DNA of 64,000 nt. It comes from Lacipirellulaceae bacterium. GTDB lineage: Bacteria; Planctomycetota; Planctomycetia; Pirellulales; Lacipirellulaceae. The stretch spans positions 1,240,001 through 1,304,000 of the forward strand of contig JAVJRG010000005.1 in assembly GCA_040218535.1 (NCBI GenBank). Direction: 5' to 3'. Below the pieces are notes generated by a model. It was not told the origin of the DNA. It saw only the letters and a program-made list of their open reading frames with translations, and made no database searches. Shown piece by piece: positions 15,196 through 23,165 of this stretch (position 1 is its first letter; every line of letters starts with the position of its first letter). The translations under genes and the position numbers were made by a program.

Positions 15196-16281
15196 CTATG
15201 ACTCTGTTTCCAACGCCACTTGGTCTATCTCCGCCGAGTCAATCTCTCGACGCAAGAGCAAGTAGGCTGCCACTGCCGTAGGAAATAGGAATGACAGTGG
15301 GAAGGACTTCGCGACTTGCAGAAACGCGCTTGTCCAGAACTGGCGAGCTTCGGTCGCCCAAGTTGGGCTGGTCGGCTTAATTTGGACGATTTGTTCGATC
15401 ACCTGTTCCCCGCCACCTATTGCGATCAAGCGATAGCAAGCGTCTGCAGCGAAGCTCAAGAGCCCGAACAAAGCAAGCTGTGCCAGGATACCTAACACCG
15501 TTGCGAAGCAGAGGTAGAAAAGCAAGTGCAGCGGACGCTGGTAGACATAAGCATAAGAACGGCTAATCGCGTCGAAAGCATCCGTCCGCTCGACCGCCAC
15601 GGTCGACCACATCAACGGCCAACCCAGCAGTAGCCCGATCGCGGCAATCGCAAAGCCTAGACCTAAGAGAAGCGGGACGATCATTAAAAGGCTAGTTAGC
15701 AAGGCTCCCAACTCCATACGCATGAAGAGTCCCGTGAGCACTAAGGGCAACGCGATAATGAGTAGTCCAACGAAAGTAGCTGAAGGTGCGCCCGCAGTAG
15801 AAAGCCACGATTTCCAGGAAGATTTCAACGCCGCGAACGGGCCGATCAGTTCGTCTCTAGTGAGGTAAAGTGCCGCAATCCGCGCGATGGCCCCACCAAA
15901 CAAGCCCCAAACGGCAATGGTCCACATTCCAGCGACGCAGAAGTAGGATGCCATATAGGATGAAGTGCGTGGTCCGCCAAGCATCGTCAGCGGCTGAATC
16001 GCCCACGCCCAGCCGGCAACCAACGGCCCCATGTTGCTAGGGCTCAGCGGCTCACTTCGCTTGGGAATCGAGAGGTCGTTCAGCTCATCAAGCTGCTCGA
16101 CTTCCGGCAAAGAATAGCGATCAGCCAACAGTGACCAACCAAGTTGAGTCAATGCCACGCCGATCGTCGCCAGGAGCAGCACACGGACCATCAGGGCTAC
16201 CCGTGTCGCGCGCACGAGGATTAGCCAGGGGCACAGCTCTTTCCAGCGAATCGTATGAAGTGTGCCAGAAGTTTCGTTCAT
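15196..16281 (-). CDS. Multi-spanning membrane protein, function unknown
   Basis: 361 residues with about six hydrophobic segments (near 30-50, 110-140, 165-185, 190-220, 250-280, 325-345) and an extracytoplasmic loop (50-90). The stretch VERTDAFDAISRSYAYVYQR resembles the loop of DUF4013/DUF975-like membrane proteins, but I cannot assign a family. It ends the minus-strand run that begins with the chaperone genes, 41 bases downstream of yacG. Confidence 0.65.
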   Translation of the reverse strand: MNETSGTLHTIRWKELCPWLILVRATRVALMVRVLLLATIGVALTQLGWSLLADRYSLPEVEQLDELNDLSIPKRSEPLSPSNMGPLVAGWAWAIQPLTMLGGPRTSSYMASYFCVAGMWTIAVWGLFGGAIARIAALYLTRDELIGPFAALKSSWKSWLSTAGAPSATFVGLLIIALPLVLTGLFMRMELGALLTSLLMIVPLLLGLGFAIAAIGLLLGWPLMWSTVAVERTDAFDAISRSYAYVYQRPLHLLFYLCFATVLGILAQLALFGLLSFAADACYRLIAIGGGEQVIEQIVQIKPTSPTWATEARQFWTSAFLQVAKSFPLSFLFPTAVAAYLLLRREIDSAEIDQVALETES

Positions 16282-16322
16282 GCCCCTATTGTACTAGAAT
16301 TTCGAGCCTTGGGAGGCGGTAC

Positions 16323-16526
16323 TCAGGCATCGGTCGCGTCTTCTTCGACAGAGACGGCCCAGGGCTCGTCGGCCTTCTCATCCGCCTCAGGATCGGGCAC
16401 ATGAGGAAGGCCATAATCCTCACCGAGCCAGCGGCCTAGATCGATCGTCTGGCAACGCTCAGAGCAGAAGGGCATCCACTTCTCTGCGTGCGATTCAAAC
16501 TCACGTTGGCAGGTGGGGCACTTCAT
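16323..16526 (-). CDS. yacG: YacG-type zinc protein (DNA gyrase inhibitor)
   Basis: 67 residues. Four cysteines form a zinc site: CPTC near the N-terminus and CSERC about 18 residues later, followed by [14 protein letters not shown], the YacG signature. In E. coli YacG binds GyrB and inhibits gyrase. The acidic tail (about residues 45-67) is longer than the core needs. It lies between fmdB and the membrane protein on the same strand. Confidence 0.85.
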   Translation of the reverse strand: MKCPTCQREFESHAEKWMPFCSERCQTIDLGRWLGEDYGLPHVPDPEADEKADEPWAVSVEEDATDA

Positions 16527-16530
16527 TAAA

Positions 16531-16562
16531 GAGTTTTCAGTTGGCAGTGTTCAGTTTTCAGT
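16531..16562. repeat. CAGTGTTCAGT-type repeat, copy 1
   Basis: A 32-base sequence containing CAGTGTTCAGTTTTCAGT, identical at 31 of 32 positions to 30826-30857. It fills most of the gap between yacG and fmdB. Related inverted copies lie at 29540-29563 and 30884-30904. Confidence 0.85.
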
Positions 16563-16570
16563 GAAACAGA

Positions 16571-16873
16571 TCAGTCTGCTTTCTTCGGCTTCGACTTCTT
16601 CTCGCTCTTTTTCTCAGACTTACTCTCCGACTTCTTTGAAGAGTCCTCTTTTGACTTCTTGTCCTTCTCTGCGCCCTTTTTGTACGACTCGCTGCGGTAG
16701 TCAGTCTCGTAGAAGCCTGAACCTTTGAAGACGACCGCGGCTCCCGTGCCAAACAGCCTGCGGAGCTTCAGCTTGCTGCACTCAGGGCACTTCCGCTTGA
16801 GGGGATCGGAGATCGACTGAAACAGTTCGAACTCATGTCCGCAAGCATCGCATTCGTAGTCGTACGTAGGCAT
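16571..16873 (-). CDS. FmdB-type zinc-ribbon protein
   Basis: 100 residues. The first 42 are a zinc ribbon of the FmdB/CxxC_CXXC_SSSS family: MPTYDYECDACGHEFE and KCPECSK supply the four cysteines. The glycine-rich GTGAAVVFKGSGFYETDYR segment is typical of this family. The last 35 residues are almost only Lys, Ser, Glu and Asp. Regulatory and ribosome-linked roles have been proposed for relatives; none is proven. It follows grpE by 32 bases. Confidence 0.85.
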   Translation of the reverse strand: MPTYDYECDACGHEFELFQSISDPLKRKCPECSKLKLRRLFGTGAAVVFKGSGFYETDYRSESYKKGAEKDKKSKEDSSKKSESKSEKKSEKKSKPKKAD

Positions 16874-16905
16874 GGCAGTATTTTAACCAAATGAGTCGCG
16901 AGGCG

Positions 16906-17463
16906 TCAGCCCGCGGGTCCCGAGGAAACAATCACCTGAGAAGGTCGTACCACGCGGTCATGCATCTTGTAACCAACTTGCGTAACCATGGTGACGTGGT
17001 TTGCCTCAATCTCGTCGGAAGGTTGCTGGAGGATGGCTTCATGGAACTGCGGGTCGAACGGTTGCCCTTCGGCCTCGATCGCCTCGCACTGATGCTGGGC
17101 CAAAACGGATAGAAGTTGCTGGCGTACGAGTTGAAATCCTTCCAGCAAGCTCGAGGACTCGTTGTCTTTTTCCGCGGCTTCAATAGCACGATCGACATTG
17201 TCGACCACAGGAAGCAGGTCTCGCGCGAGGCCGAGCGAGGCGTACTTCCGTTCCTCGATCAACTCGCGAGCAGCACGACTGCGGACGTTCTCCAGCTCTG
17301 CCGTCAGCCGCAAGGCCCGATCTTTCAGGTCGGAGACTTCATCAACGACTTGCTCCGACTCTTCAACGGCGGCGTCAATCTGGCCAGCAATCGAATCGTC
17401 TTGCTGCGCATCACCATCGTTAGGAGCTTCCGCTTCATTGTCAGCGGGTGGTTTCATCGGCAT
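16906..17463 (-). CDS. grpE: GrpE nucleotide exchange factor
   Basis: 185-residue cofactor that releases ADP from DnaK. An acidic, disordered head (1-40) leads to a long coiled coil (about 40-110) and a C-terminal beta domain with QPFDPQFHEAI and QVGYKMHDRVVRPSQVIVS. Length is normal. It is transcribed after dnaJ, with an inverted-repeat element between them. The DnaK gene is not in the window. Confidence 0.93.
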   Translation of the reverse strand: MPMKPPADNEAEAPNDGDAQQDDSIAGQIDAAVEESEQVVDEVSDLKDRALRLTAELENVRSRAARELIEERKYASLGLARDLLPVVDNVDRAIEAAEKDNESSSLLEGFQLVRQQLLSVLAQHQCEAIEAEGQPFDPQFHEAILQQPSDEIEANHVTMVTQVGYKMHDRVVRPSQVIVSSGPAG

Positions 17464-17491
17464 GGTAGCAACCCTCGGACCTAATTTACTG

Positions 17492-17572
17492 TTTCGCCAC
17501 CGAGCTTGCTCGGCGCTGGAATCGCTGTGTGTTCTCTACTCTTGAAAACGCCGAGCAAGCTCAGCGGCTAAA
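17492..17572. repeat. Inverted-repeat element between dnaJ and grpE
   Basis: Arms 17492-17515 and 17549-17572 are inverted copies at 21 of 24 positions, 33 bases apart. Each arm holds a smaller palindrome (CGAGCTTGCTCG in the left arm). It lies in the 126-base gap within a probable dnaJ-grpE operon, so it would be transcribed and could fold in the mRNA. Confidence 0.75.
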
Positions 17573-17589
17573 CCTTCTTAATCTCAGAC

Positions 17590-18729
17590 TTAAGCGGATT
17601 CTTCAGCAGCCTCTGCCGAGAAATACTCCTTCATCTTATCGAGGAAGCTTTTTCTCTTCGGTGCTACTTGGCTGTGTTCCAGTTCGGCAAGCTCACGAAG
17701 CAGCGTCTCTTGCTCCTCGGGAATCTTTGTCGGCACATCGAGTAACACCTGAACGTGTAAATCACCACGACCCGAAACTCGCGGATCGCGCATCCCTTCG
17801 CCGCGGATGGTGAACACATCGGCGTGTTGCGTTCCGGCAGGGATTTCGATCTCGTCACGTCCGTCGAGCGTAGGCACCTCTAAACGGCAACCCAAGACCG
17901 CTTGTGGATAGGTAATCGGAATTCGGCAAATAAGATGCTGACCTTCGCGGTCGAACAACTCATGTTTCTCAACGGTCACCACGCAGTAGCAATCACCTGG
18001 GGGACCGCCTGAGCCGCTTGGCTCTCCTTCACCGGCGATTCGGATTTGCATGTCGGTGTCGATACCTGCCGGGATGTCGACGTCGGCTTCCACCTTCTTT
18101 AGCAGTGTTGCTTTTCCTTTGCATACGCCGCACGGTCGGGAAATTGTATTCCCCGCACCGGTGCACGAGGGACAAGTCGTCTGCATGCGGACGATGCCTG
18201 CCTGCTGAATCACTTGTCCGTGCCCGCCGCAATAGGAGCATGTCTCGACGGCACTTGGGTCTGCGGCTCCCGAGCCATCGCATTTCTGGCAAGGCTCTTG
18301 CCGTTGGAAATTGACCGTCTTGGTGACGCCCTCAGCCGCTTCGTGAAGTGTGAGGGTCACATCGCAACGGACATCGCGGCCTTTGCGAACTCGTCTCCGA
18401 CGCCCGCCACCGCGCCCGCCAAAGATATCCCCAAAGATATCCCCGAACGCCCCGAAGATATCCTCAACATCGGCAAAGCCAGCCCCACCGCCTCCTTGGC
18501 CGTTGACTCCCGCGTGGCCGAAGCGATCGTAGCGAGACCGCTTCTCCGAGTCGTTGAGCACCTCAAAGGCTTCACTACACTCTTTGAAAGTCGCGATCGC
18601 TTCTTCGTCCCCCGGATTTTTGTCCGGGTGATACTTCACGGCCAGCTTGCGATAAGCCGTCGTAATCTCGCCTTCTGAAGCAGAGCGAGACACGCCGAGG
18701 ATTTCGTAATAGCAACGCTGGGTGGCCAT
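17590..18729 (-). CDS. dnaJ: DnaJ (Hsp40) co-chaperone
   Basis: 379 residues, type I DnaJ that delivers substrates to DnaK and stimulates its ATPase. J domain 1-70 with the HPD triad in [10 protein letters not shown]; a Gly/Phe region with [18 protein letters not shown]; four zinc motifs [24 protein letters not shown] and CGVCKGKA; then the substrate-binding C-terminal domains. All key residues are intact. It is first in a dnaJ-grpE-fmdB run and is separated from groEL by a likely terminator. Confidence 0.96.
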   Translation of the reverse strand: MATQRCYYEILGVSRSASEGEITTAYRKLAVKYHPDKNPGDEEAIATFKECSEAFEVLNDSEKRSRYDRFGHAGVNGQGGGGAGFADVEDIFGAFGDIFGDIFGGRGGGRRRRVRKGRDVRCDVTLTLHEAAEGVTKTVNFQRQEPCQKCDGSGAADPSAVETCSYCGGHGQVIQQAGIVRMQTTCPSCTGAGNTISRPCGVCKGKATLLKKVEADVDIPAGIDTDMQIRIAGEGEPSGSGGPPGDCYCVVTVEKHELFDREGQHLICRIPITYPQAVLGCRLEVPTLDGRDEIEIPAGTQHADVFTIRGEGMRDPRVSGRGDLHVQVLLDVPTKIPEEQETLLRELAELEHSQVAPKRKSFLDKMKEYFSAEAAEESA

Positions 18730-18738
18730 GATTTATGA

Positions 18739-18829
18739 GCCGCTGATGAACGCGGATAAACGCAGATGTCTTAAATAGCAGAAACGATTGCCACAAAGAT
18801 ATCCGCGTAAATCAGCGTTCATCTGCGGC
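18739..18829. repeat. Inverted-repeat element upstream of dnaJ
   Basis: Arms 18739-18767 and 18801-18829 are inverted copies at 24 of 29 positions, with 33 bases between. The arm motif (CGCGGATAAACGCAGAT) resembles the arms of the GxxExxY cassette at 2551-3010, but no gene lies inside. It begins nine bases upstream of the dnaJ start codon and would form most of the dnaJ leader. Confidence 0.8.
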
Positions 18830-18852
18830 CAATTTCCTGGCGTGGTCTAACA

Positions 18853-18887
18853 AACCGGGCCACACGTCTCACAACGGTGGCCCGGTT
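18853..18887 (-). terminator. Terminator-like hairpin between groEL and dnaJ
   Basis: Perfect 11-bp stem (18853-18863 / 18877-18887) with a 13-base loop. On the minus strand it lies 25 bases after the groEL stop and is followed by a short T-rich stretch (TTTGTTAG). It probably ends the groEL transcript before dnaJ. Confidence 0.55.
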
Positions 18888-18912
18888 CTATGTCATCGCA
18901 AAAACTCAAGAA

Positions 18913-20532
18913 CTAGCGAATGCTGCCGACGACAGCTTTCTTGTCTTGGTCTTTCGCGTCGAAGTTTGTGACCAGTGCCTCGGTGGTGAGGATTAGGCCG
19001 GCGATGCTGGAAGCATTCGTCAGCGCTGTCTTCACAACCTTTGTCGGGTCGATAACACCTGCTTTGAGCATGTCGACGTATTCGCCGTTGTTCGCGTCGT
19101 AGCCGGTATTTTGACCCTTACGGCTGACTTCGTCAGCGACGACGCTGCCGTCCAAGCCGCAGTTATCGGCGATCTGCTTCATCGGGGCATCCAGTACGCC
19201 AGCGACGATGTCCACACCAATCTTCTCGTCACCCTTGGCACCGGAACGAGCCGCTTGAACGGCTTCCTGACAGCGGAGCAAGGCAACACCACCACCGGGC
19301 AGGACGCCCTCTTCAACCGCAGCCCGGGTCGCGTGCAGTGCATCTTCGACGCGGGCTTTCTTTTGCTTCATGTCCGCTTCGCTATTGGCACCAACCGACA
19401 CGATGGCAACGCCGCCGGTGAGCTTCGCAAGACGCTCTTGGAGTTTCTCGCGATCATAGTCGCTCGTGGTGTTTTCAATGCCGGTGCGAATCTGGCCGAT
19501 CCGCTTTTGAACATCGGCGTTCGAGCCAGCACCTTGAACGATCGTCGTGGCGTCTTTACTGACGCTGATCTTCTTGGCTTGACCAAGATGCTCGGTGGTG
19601 ACCTTGTCGAGCTTGATGCCGAGGTCTTCGCTGATGAGCGTACCACCGGTGAGCGTGGCAATATCGCCGAGCATCGCCTTGCGTCGATCACCAAAGCCTG
19701 GGGCCTTCACGGCACAGATATTCAGCACACCGCGGAGCTTGTTGACTACCAAAGCGGCGAGCGCTTCGCCCTCGACATCTTCGGCAACGATCAACAGCGG
19801 CTTGCCAGTTCCTGAGACTTGCTCAAGTACTGGGAGCAGATCACGTAAGTTGCTGATCTTCTTCTCGTGAAGCAGGATGAAGGCATCTTCGAGAACACAC
19901 TCCATGCTGGCCGTCTCGTTGATAAAGTAAGGCGACAGATAACCCTTGTCGAATTGCATGCCTTCGACAAACTCGAGCGTCGTGTCGGTGGACTTGCCTT
20001 CTTCGACGGTGATGACGCCGTCTTTACCAACCTTTTCCATCGCGTCAGCCAGCAGGTCGCCGATCTCACGGTCGTTGTTGGCGCTGATAGCACCCACCTG
20101 AGCGATTTGCTCTTTGCTGCTGACCTTCTTGCTCATCTCGTCGAGCTTCGCCACAGCCGCATCTACAGCACGGCGAATACCACGCTGGACGGCGGTCGGG
20201 TTGCTGCCGGCAACGATGTTACGAGCACCTTCGCGAAGAATGGCACGAGCCAGGACGGTCGCCGTTGTGGTTCCGTCACCAGCCAGCGAGGAGGTTTTGT
20301 CGGCCACTTCGTGAACGAGCTTGGCGCCCATGTTTTCGAAGGGGTCTTCCAGCTCAACTTCTTTACTAACAGTGACGCCGTCCTTGGTAACGGTTGGTCC
20401 GCCAAACGATTTGTTGATGATGACATTGCGACCGGTCGGGCCCATTGTTACGGCGACCGCGTCGGCCAATTTATCGACGCCTTTGAGCAGCTTCGTGCGA
20501 GCCGCATCGTCGAACATGAGTTGCTTTGCCAC
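18913..20532 (-). CDS. groEL: GroEL chaperonin, paralogue without Gly/Met tail
   Basis: 539-residue Hsp60. ATP-site motifs are intact: [36 protein letters not shown]. The protein ends [12 protein letters not shown] instead of the Gly-Gly-Met tail found in the other copy. The start is GTG 20532, with GGAG six to seven bases upstream. It follows groES on the same strand, with an inverted-repeat element in the 120-base gap. As one of two chaperonins here it may serve special substrates; groES is shared or nearest to it. Confidence 0.95.
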   Translation of the reverse strand: MAKQLMFDDAARTKLLKGVDKLADAVAVTMGPTGRNVIINKSFGGPTVTKDGVTVSKEVELEDPFENMGAKLVHEVADKTSSLAGDGTTTATVLARAILREGARNIVAGSNPTAVQRGIRRAVDAAVAKLDEMSKKVSSKEQIAQVGAISANNDREIGDLLADAMEKVGKDGVITVEEGKSTDTTLEFVEGMQFDKGYLSPYFINETASMECVLEDAFILLHEKKISNLRDLLPVLEQVSGTGKPLLIVAEDVEGEALAALVVNKLRGVLNICAVKAPGFGDRRKAMLGDIATLTGGTLISEDLGIKLDKVTTEHLGQAKKISVSKDATTIVQGAGSNADVQKRIGQIRTGIENTTSDYDREKLQERLAKLTGGVAIVSVGANSEADMKQKKARVEDALHATRAAVEEGVLPGGGVALLRCQEAVQAARSGAKGDEKIGVDIVAGVLDAPMKQIADNCGLDGSVVADEVSRKGQNTGYDANNGEYVDMLKAGVIDPTKVVKTALTNASSIAGLILTTEALVTNFDAKDQDKKAVVGSIR

Positions 20533-20561
20533 GGGATACTCCGGGGTAGAGTTTTGCTTGT

Positions 20562-20651
20562 TGTAGGGTCCGCTGTGCGGACCATGATGTTTCAGTACTA
20601 ATCGATGTGAGAAATGGCTTCGTAAGCGAGGTCCGCAAAGCGGACCCTACA
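20562..20651. repeat. Inverted-repeat element between groES and groEL
   Basis: Arms 20562-20583 and 20630-20651 are inverted copies at 21 of 22 positions, separated by 46 bases. Each arm is itself a hairpin (GGTCCGC-N3-GCGGACC). It fills most of the gap between groES and the tail-less groEL, reaching the groES stop codon region, and would be part of any groES-groEL transcript. Confidence 0.85.
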
Positions 20652-20652
20652 G

Positions 20653-20952
20653 CTAGCCCACCACTTTCGCCAGGATATCGCTCTCGCGAAGAATCTTCAG
20701 CTCGTCGCCATCGACCTCTACGTCCGAACCGCCGTACTTGCCGAAGATCACTTCGTCGCCCACGGCTACGGAAAGTTCACCGCGGTTGCCACTATCGAGC
20801 AGCTTGCCTGCTCCGACGGCGACAATTTTGCCGCGTTGGGGCTTTTCCTGAGCCGCGTCTGGCAGAACGATACCACCGGCGGTCACTTCCTCGGCATCCA
20901 ATGGTTTAACAACAACACGATCATCCAGGGGACGAAGATTCAATTTGGCCAT
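20653..20952 (-). CDS. groES: GroES co-chaperonin
   Basis: 99-residue Hsp10 that caps the GroEL ring. [14 protein letters not shown] opens the fold, [20 protein letters not shown] is the mobile loop that binds GroEL, and [15 protein letters not shown] is conserved. AAGGA lies about ten bases before the ATG. It stands between two groEL genes. The 135-base upstream gap has an AT-rich run of TAGCTAATAGC-like repeats but no CIRCE operator. Confidence 0.95.
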   Translation of the reverse strand: MAKLNLRPLDDRVVVKPLDAEEVTAGGIVLPDAAQEKPQRGKIVAVGAGKLLDSGNRGELSVAVGDEVIFGKYGGSDVEVDGDELKILRESDILAKVVG

Positions 20953-21087
20953 TGCTGAAGGTTCCTTATTTTATTTGCGTCGCAACGCGATTTGGTTGTT
21001 TGAGATTCGTTCGATTTGGAAGCACAGTATTGAGTAGTGAGCCTTTAGCTATTAGCTAATTACTAACTACCAACCGCTAACAGCTCC

Positions 21088-22794
21088 CTACATCATGCCG
21101 GGCATACCACCCATGCCGCCCATTCCTCCCATGCCAGGCATGCCGCCACCCATACCGCCCATGCCACCCATTCCGTGGTCATGGTGATCGTGGCCGCCGG
21201 CTTCCTCTTCTTCCTCAGGAATGTCAGCGATAAGAGAGTCTGTCGTGAGCAACAGGGCAGCGACGCTGGCGGCGTTTTGCAGCGAAGTGCGTACAACCTT
21301 CGCCGGATCAATTACGCCTGCAGCGACCATGTCGCCGTACTCGTCTTTGTCAGCGTTGTAACCTTCGGTCTTCCCCTTGAGCTGGCGAACGCGATTGACA
21401 ACGACCGCGCCGTCGATGCCCGCATTCTCAGCGATGTAGCGAAGTGGATAGTCAAGCACCTTGCGGATGATCTCGACGCCGAAGGCTTCGTCGCCTTCGA
21501 GCTTCAGCTTGTCGAGCGCCTTTTCAGAACGTAGCAGAGCCACTCCGCCGCCAGGGACAATGCCTTCTGCGAGAGCAGCCTGTGTGGCCGCACGCGCATC
21601 TTCCAGAAGTGCCTTTCGCTCTTTCATCTCCGTTTCAGTTGCCGCACCGCACTTGATTTCGGCGACGCCACCGGCAAGCTTCGCCAGACGCTCTTGCAGT
21701 TTCTCGCGGTCGTAGTCGGAATCGGTCGATTCAATTTCGCGACGGATCTGATCAGCACGAGCAGCGATGTCATCCTTCTTGCCGCCACCGCCAACCATCG
21801 TGGTGTTGTCGCTAGTGATAATCACCTTGCGGCACTTACCGAGGTCGGAGATTTGCACGCCGTCGAGCTTGATCCCAAGGTCTTTGAAAATCGCCGTTCC
21901 GCCGGTCAGAACAGCCAAGTCGCCCAGCATCGCTTTGCGACGGTCACCGTAGCCGGGGGCCTTAACAGCACAGACGTTGACGATGCCTCGCATCTTGTTG
22001 ACGACCAAGGTCGCGAGGGCTTCGCCTTCAATATCCTCAGCGATAATCAGCAGCGGCTTGCTTGCTTTGGAAACCGCTTCAAGGATAGGAACGAGATTCT
22101 TGGCGTTAGAAATCTTCTCCTCGAAGACCAAAACCAAGCAATTATCGAGCTCGACCGTTTGGTCGTTCTCGTTGGTGACGAAGTGTGGTGAGAGGAAACC
22201 GCGGTCGAATTGCATGCCCTCGACAACCTCAACGGTCGTCTCGTTGCCGCGGCCCTCATCGACCGTGATGACACCGTCCTTGCCGACTTTTGCGAAGGCT
22301 TCGGCCAAAACGCTACCAATCGACGGATCGTTATTTCCTGCGATGGTCGCAACTTGCTGGAGGCTCTTCTTATTCTTGACTTCAATCGGGTCGGCGAGCT
22401 TGCCGATGGCGTCCGACAGTGCTTCCACAGCCTTGTGAATCCCACGACCGAGAGCCATCGCGTCGGCACCTGCTGCGATCATTTTCAGACCTTCGCGGAA
22501 AATGCCTTCAGCAAGGACGGTGGCTGTCGTCGTGCCGTCACCAGCGACATCGTTTGTCTTGCTGGCGGCCTCCTTGACGAGCTGGGCACCTAGGTTTTCG
22601 TAGGGATCGTCGAGTTCTATGTCCTCTGCCACGGTGACGCCGTCCTTGGTCACCTTGGGAGAGCCCCAACCTTTGTCGAGAACGGCATTGCGACCGCGAG
22701 GGCCAAGGGTGCTGCGGACTGCCTTGGCGAGTTTACCAACGCCTTCAGCCAGGGGCTTACGGGCGTCGTCTTCAAAAACCATCTGTTTCGGCAC
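21088..22794 (-). CDS. groEL: GroEL chaperonin, paralogue with Gly/Met/His-rich tail
   Basis: 568-residue Hsp60. [24 protein letters not shown] and [14 protein letters not shown] are the ATP-site motifs. The C-terminus carries a histidine cluster ([12 protein letters not shown]) and then repeated Gly-Gly-Met units, the flexible tail that lies in the ring cavity of housekeeping GroELs. The start is GTG 22794 with AGGAG seven bases upstream. It is first in the minus-strand chaperone block, 135 bases before groES. This copy is the likelier general chaperonin. Confidence 0.95.
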   Translation of the reverse strand: MPKQMVFEDDARKPLAEGVGKLAKAVRSTLGPRGRNAVLDKGWGSPKVTKDGVTVAEDIELDDPYENLGAQLVKEAASKTNDVAGDGTTTATVLAEGIFREGLKMIAAGADAMALGRGIHKAVEALSDAIGKLADPIEVKNKKSLQQVATIAGNNDPSIGSVLAEAFAKVGKDGVITVDEGRGNETTVEVVEGMQFDRGFLSPHFVTNENDQTVELDNCLVLVFEEKISNAKNLVPILEAVSKASKPLLIIAEDIEGEALATLVVNKMRGIVNVCAVKAPGYGDRRKAMLGDLAVLTGGTAIFKDLGIKLDGVQISDLGKCRKVIITSDNTTMVGGGGKKDDIAARADQIRREIESTDSDYDREKLQERLAKLAGGVAEIKCGAATETEMKERKALLEDARAATQAALAEGIVPGGGVALLRSEKALDKLKLEGDEAFGVEIIRKVLDYPLRYIAENAGIDGAVVVNRVRQLKGKTEGYNADKDEYGDMVAAGVIDPAKVVRTSLQNAASVAALLLTTDSLIADIPEEEEEAGGHDHHDHGMGGMGGMGGGMPGMGGMGGMGGMPGMM

Positions 22795-23165
22795 GGGGAG
22801 TCTCCTGCTCGGGTTGCTGGGACTGATTGTTAGATTTGTTCGAGATAACCCGCGTTAGAGCGGGTTCTTGATTGGTAAGTCACTATTGCTGCTGACAAAA
22901 AAGCACCGTTTGGCAGCTTTGCAGCTAAGCCTGACTAGAAAGCAAGCACCGTGCCAAGCTGAGTGCTTCGCCTCAGCACTACTAGCGATATGCATAAAGT
23001 TAAGACTGCAAAAGACTTGCAGCAATCAGGGAATTGCCTGAGTGAACATTGGGGACGTGCCATTCTGGCAGGCGTGAGTGCGACCTGCCTGTGGCTGGCA
23101 ATCGGTAGGAGCTCCTGGTAATCTGCGTGCGATAGAGCGGATAGACGGAACAGGATCAGGACAGC
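22795..23165. other. Divergent region groEL/xylanase with two hairpins
   Basis: 371 bases without a gene. A 7-bp hairpin (22847-22853 / 22860-22866, AACCCGC and complement) would lie in the groEL leader, 53 bases before its start. A second palindrome near 22964-22984 (GAGTGCT, seven bases, AGCACTA) recalls CIRCE half-sites but in the opposite order. No promoter pair is convincing. Confidence 0.45.

Noticed and set aside
18913-20532. Long plus-strand frames opposite groEL and dnaJ (for example 19111-19815, 19867-20601, 18214-18678)
   Set aside because: Shadows of strongly coding minus-strand genes; no family likeness and no ribosome-binding site.
22964-22984. Possible CIRCE operator upstream of groEL
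   Set aside because: The half-sites GAGTGCT and AGCACTA occur in the opposite order to CIRCE (AGCACTC then GAGTGCT) with a 7-base spacer, so this is only a hairpin.
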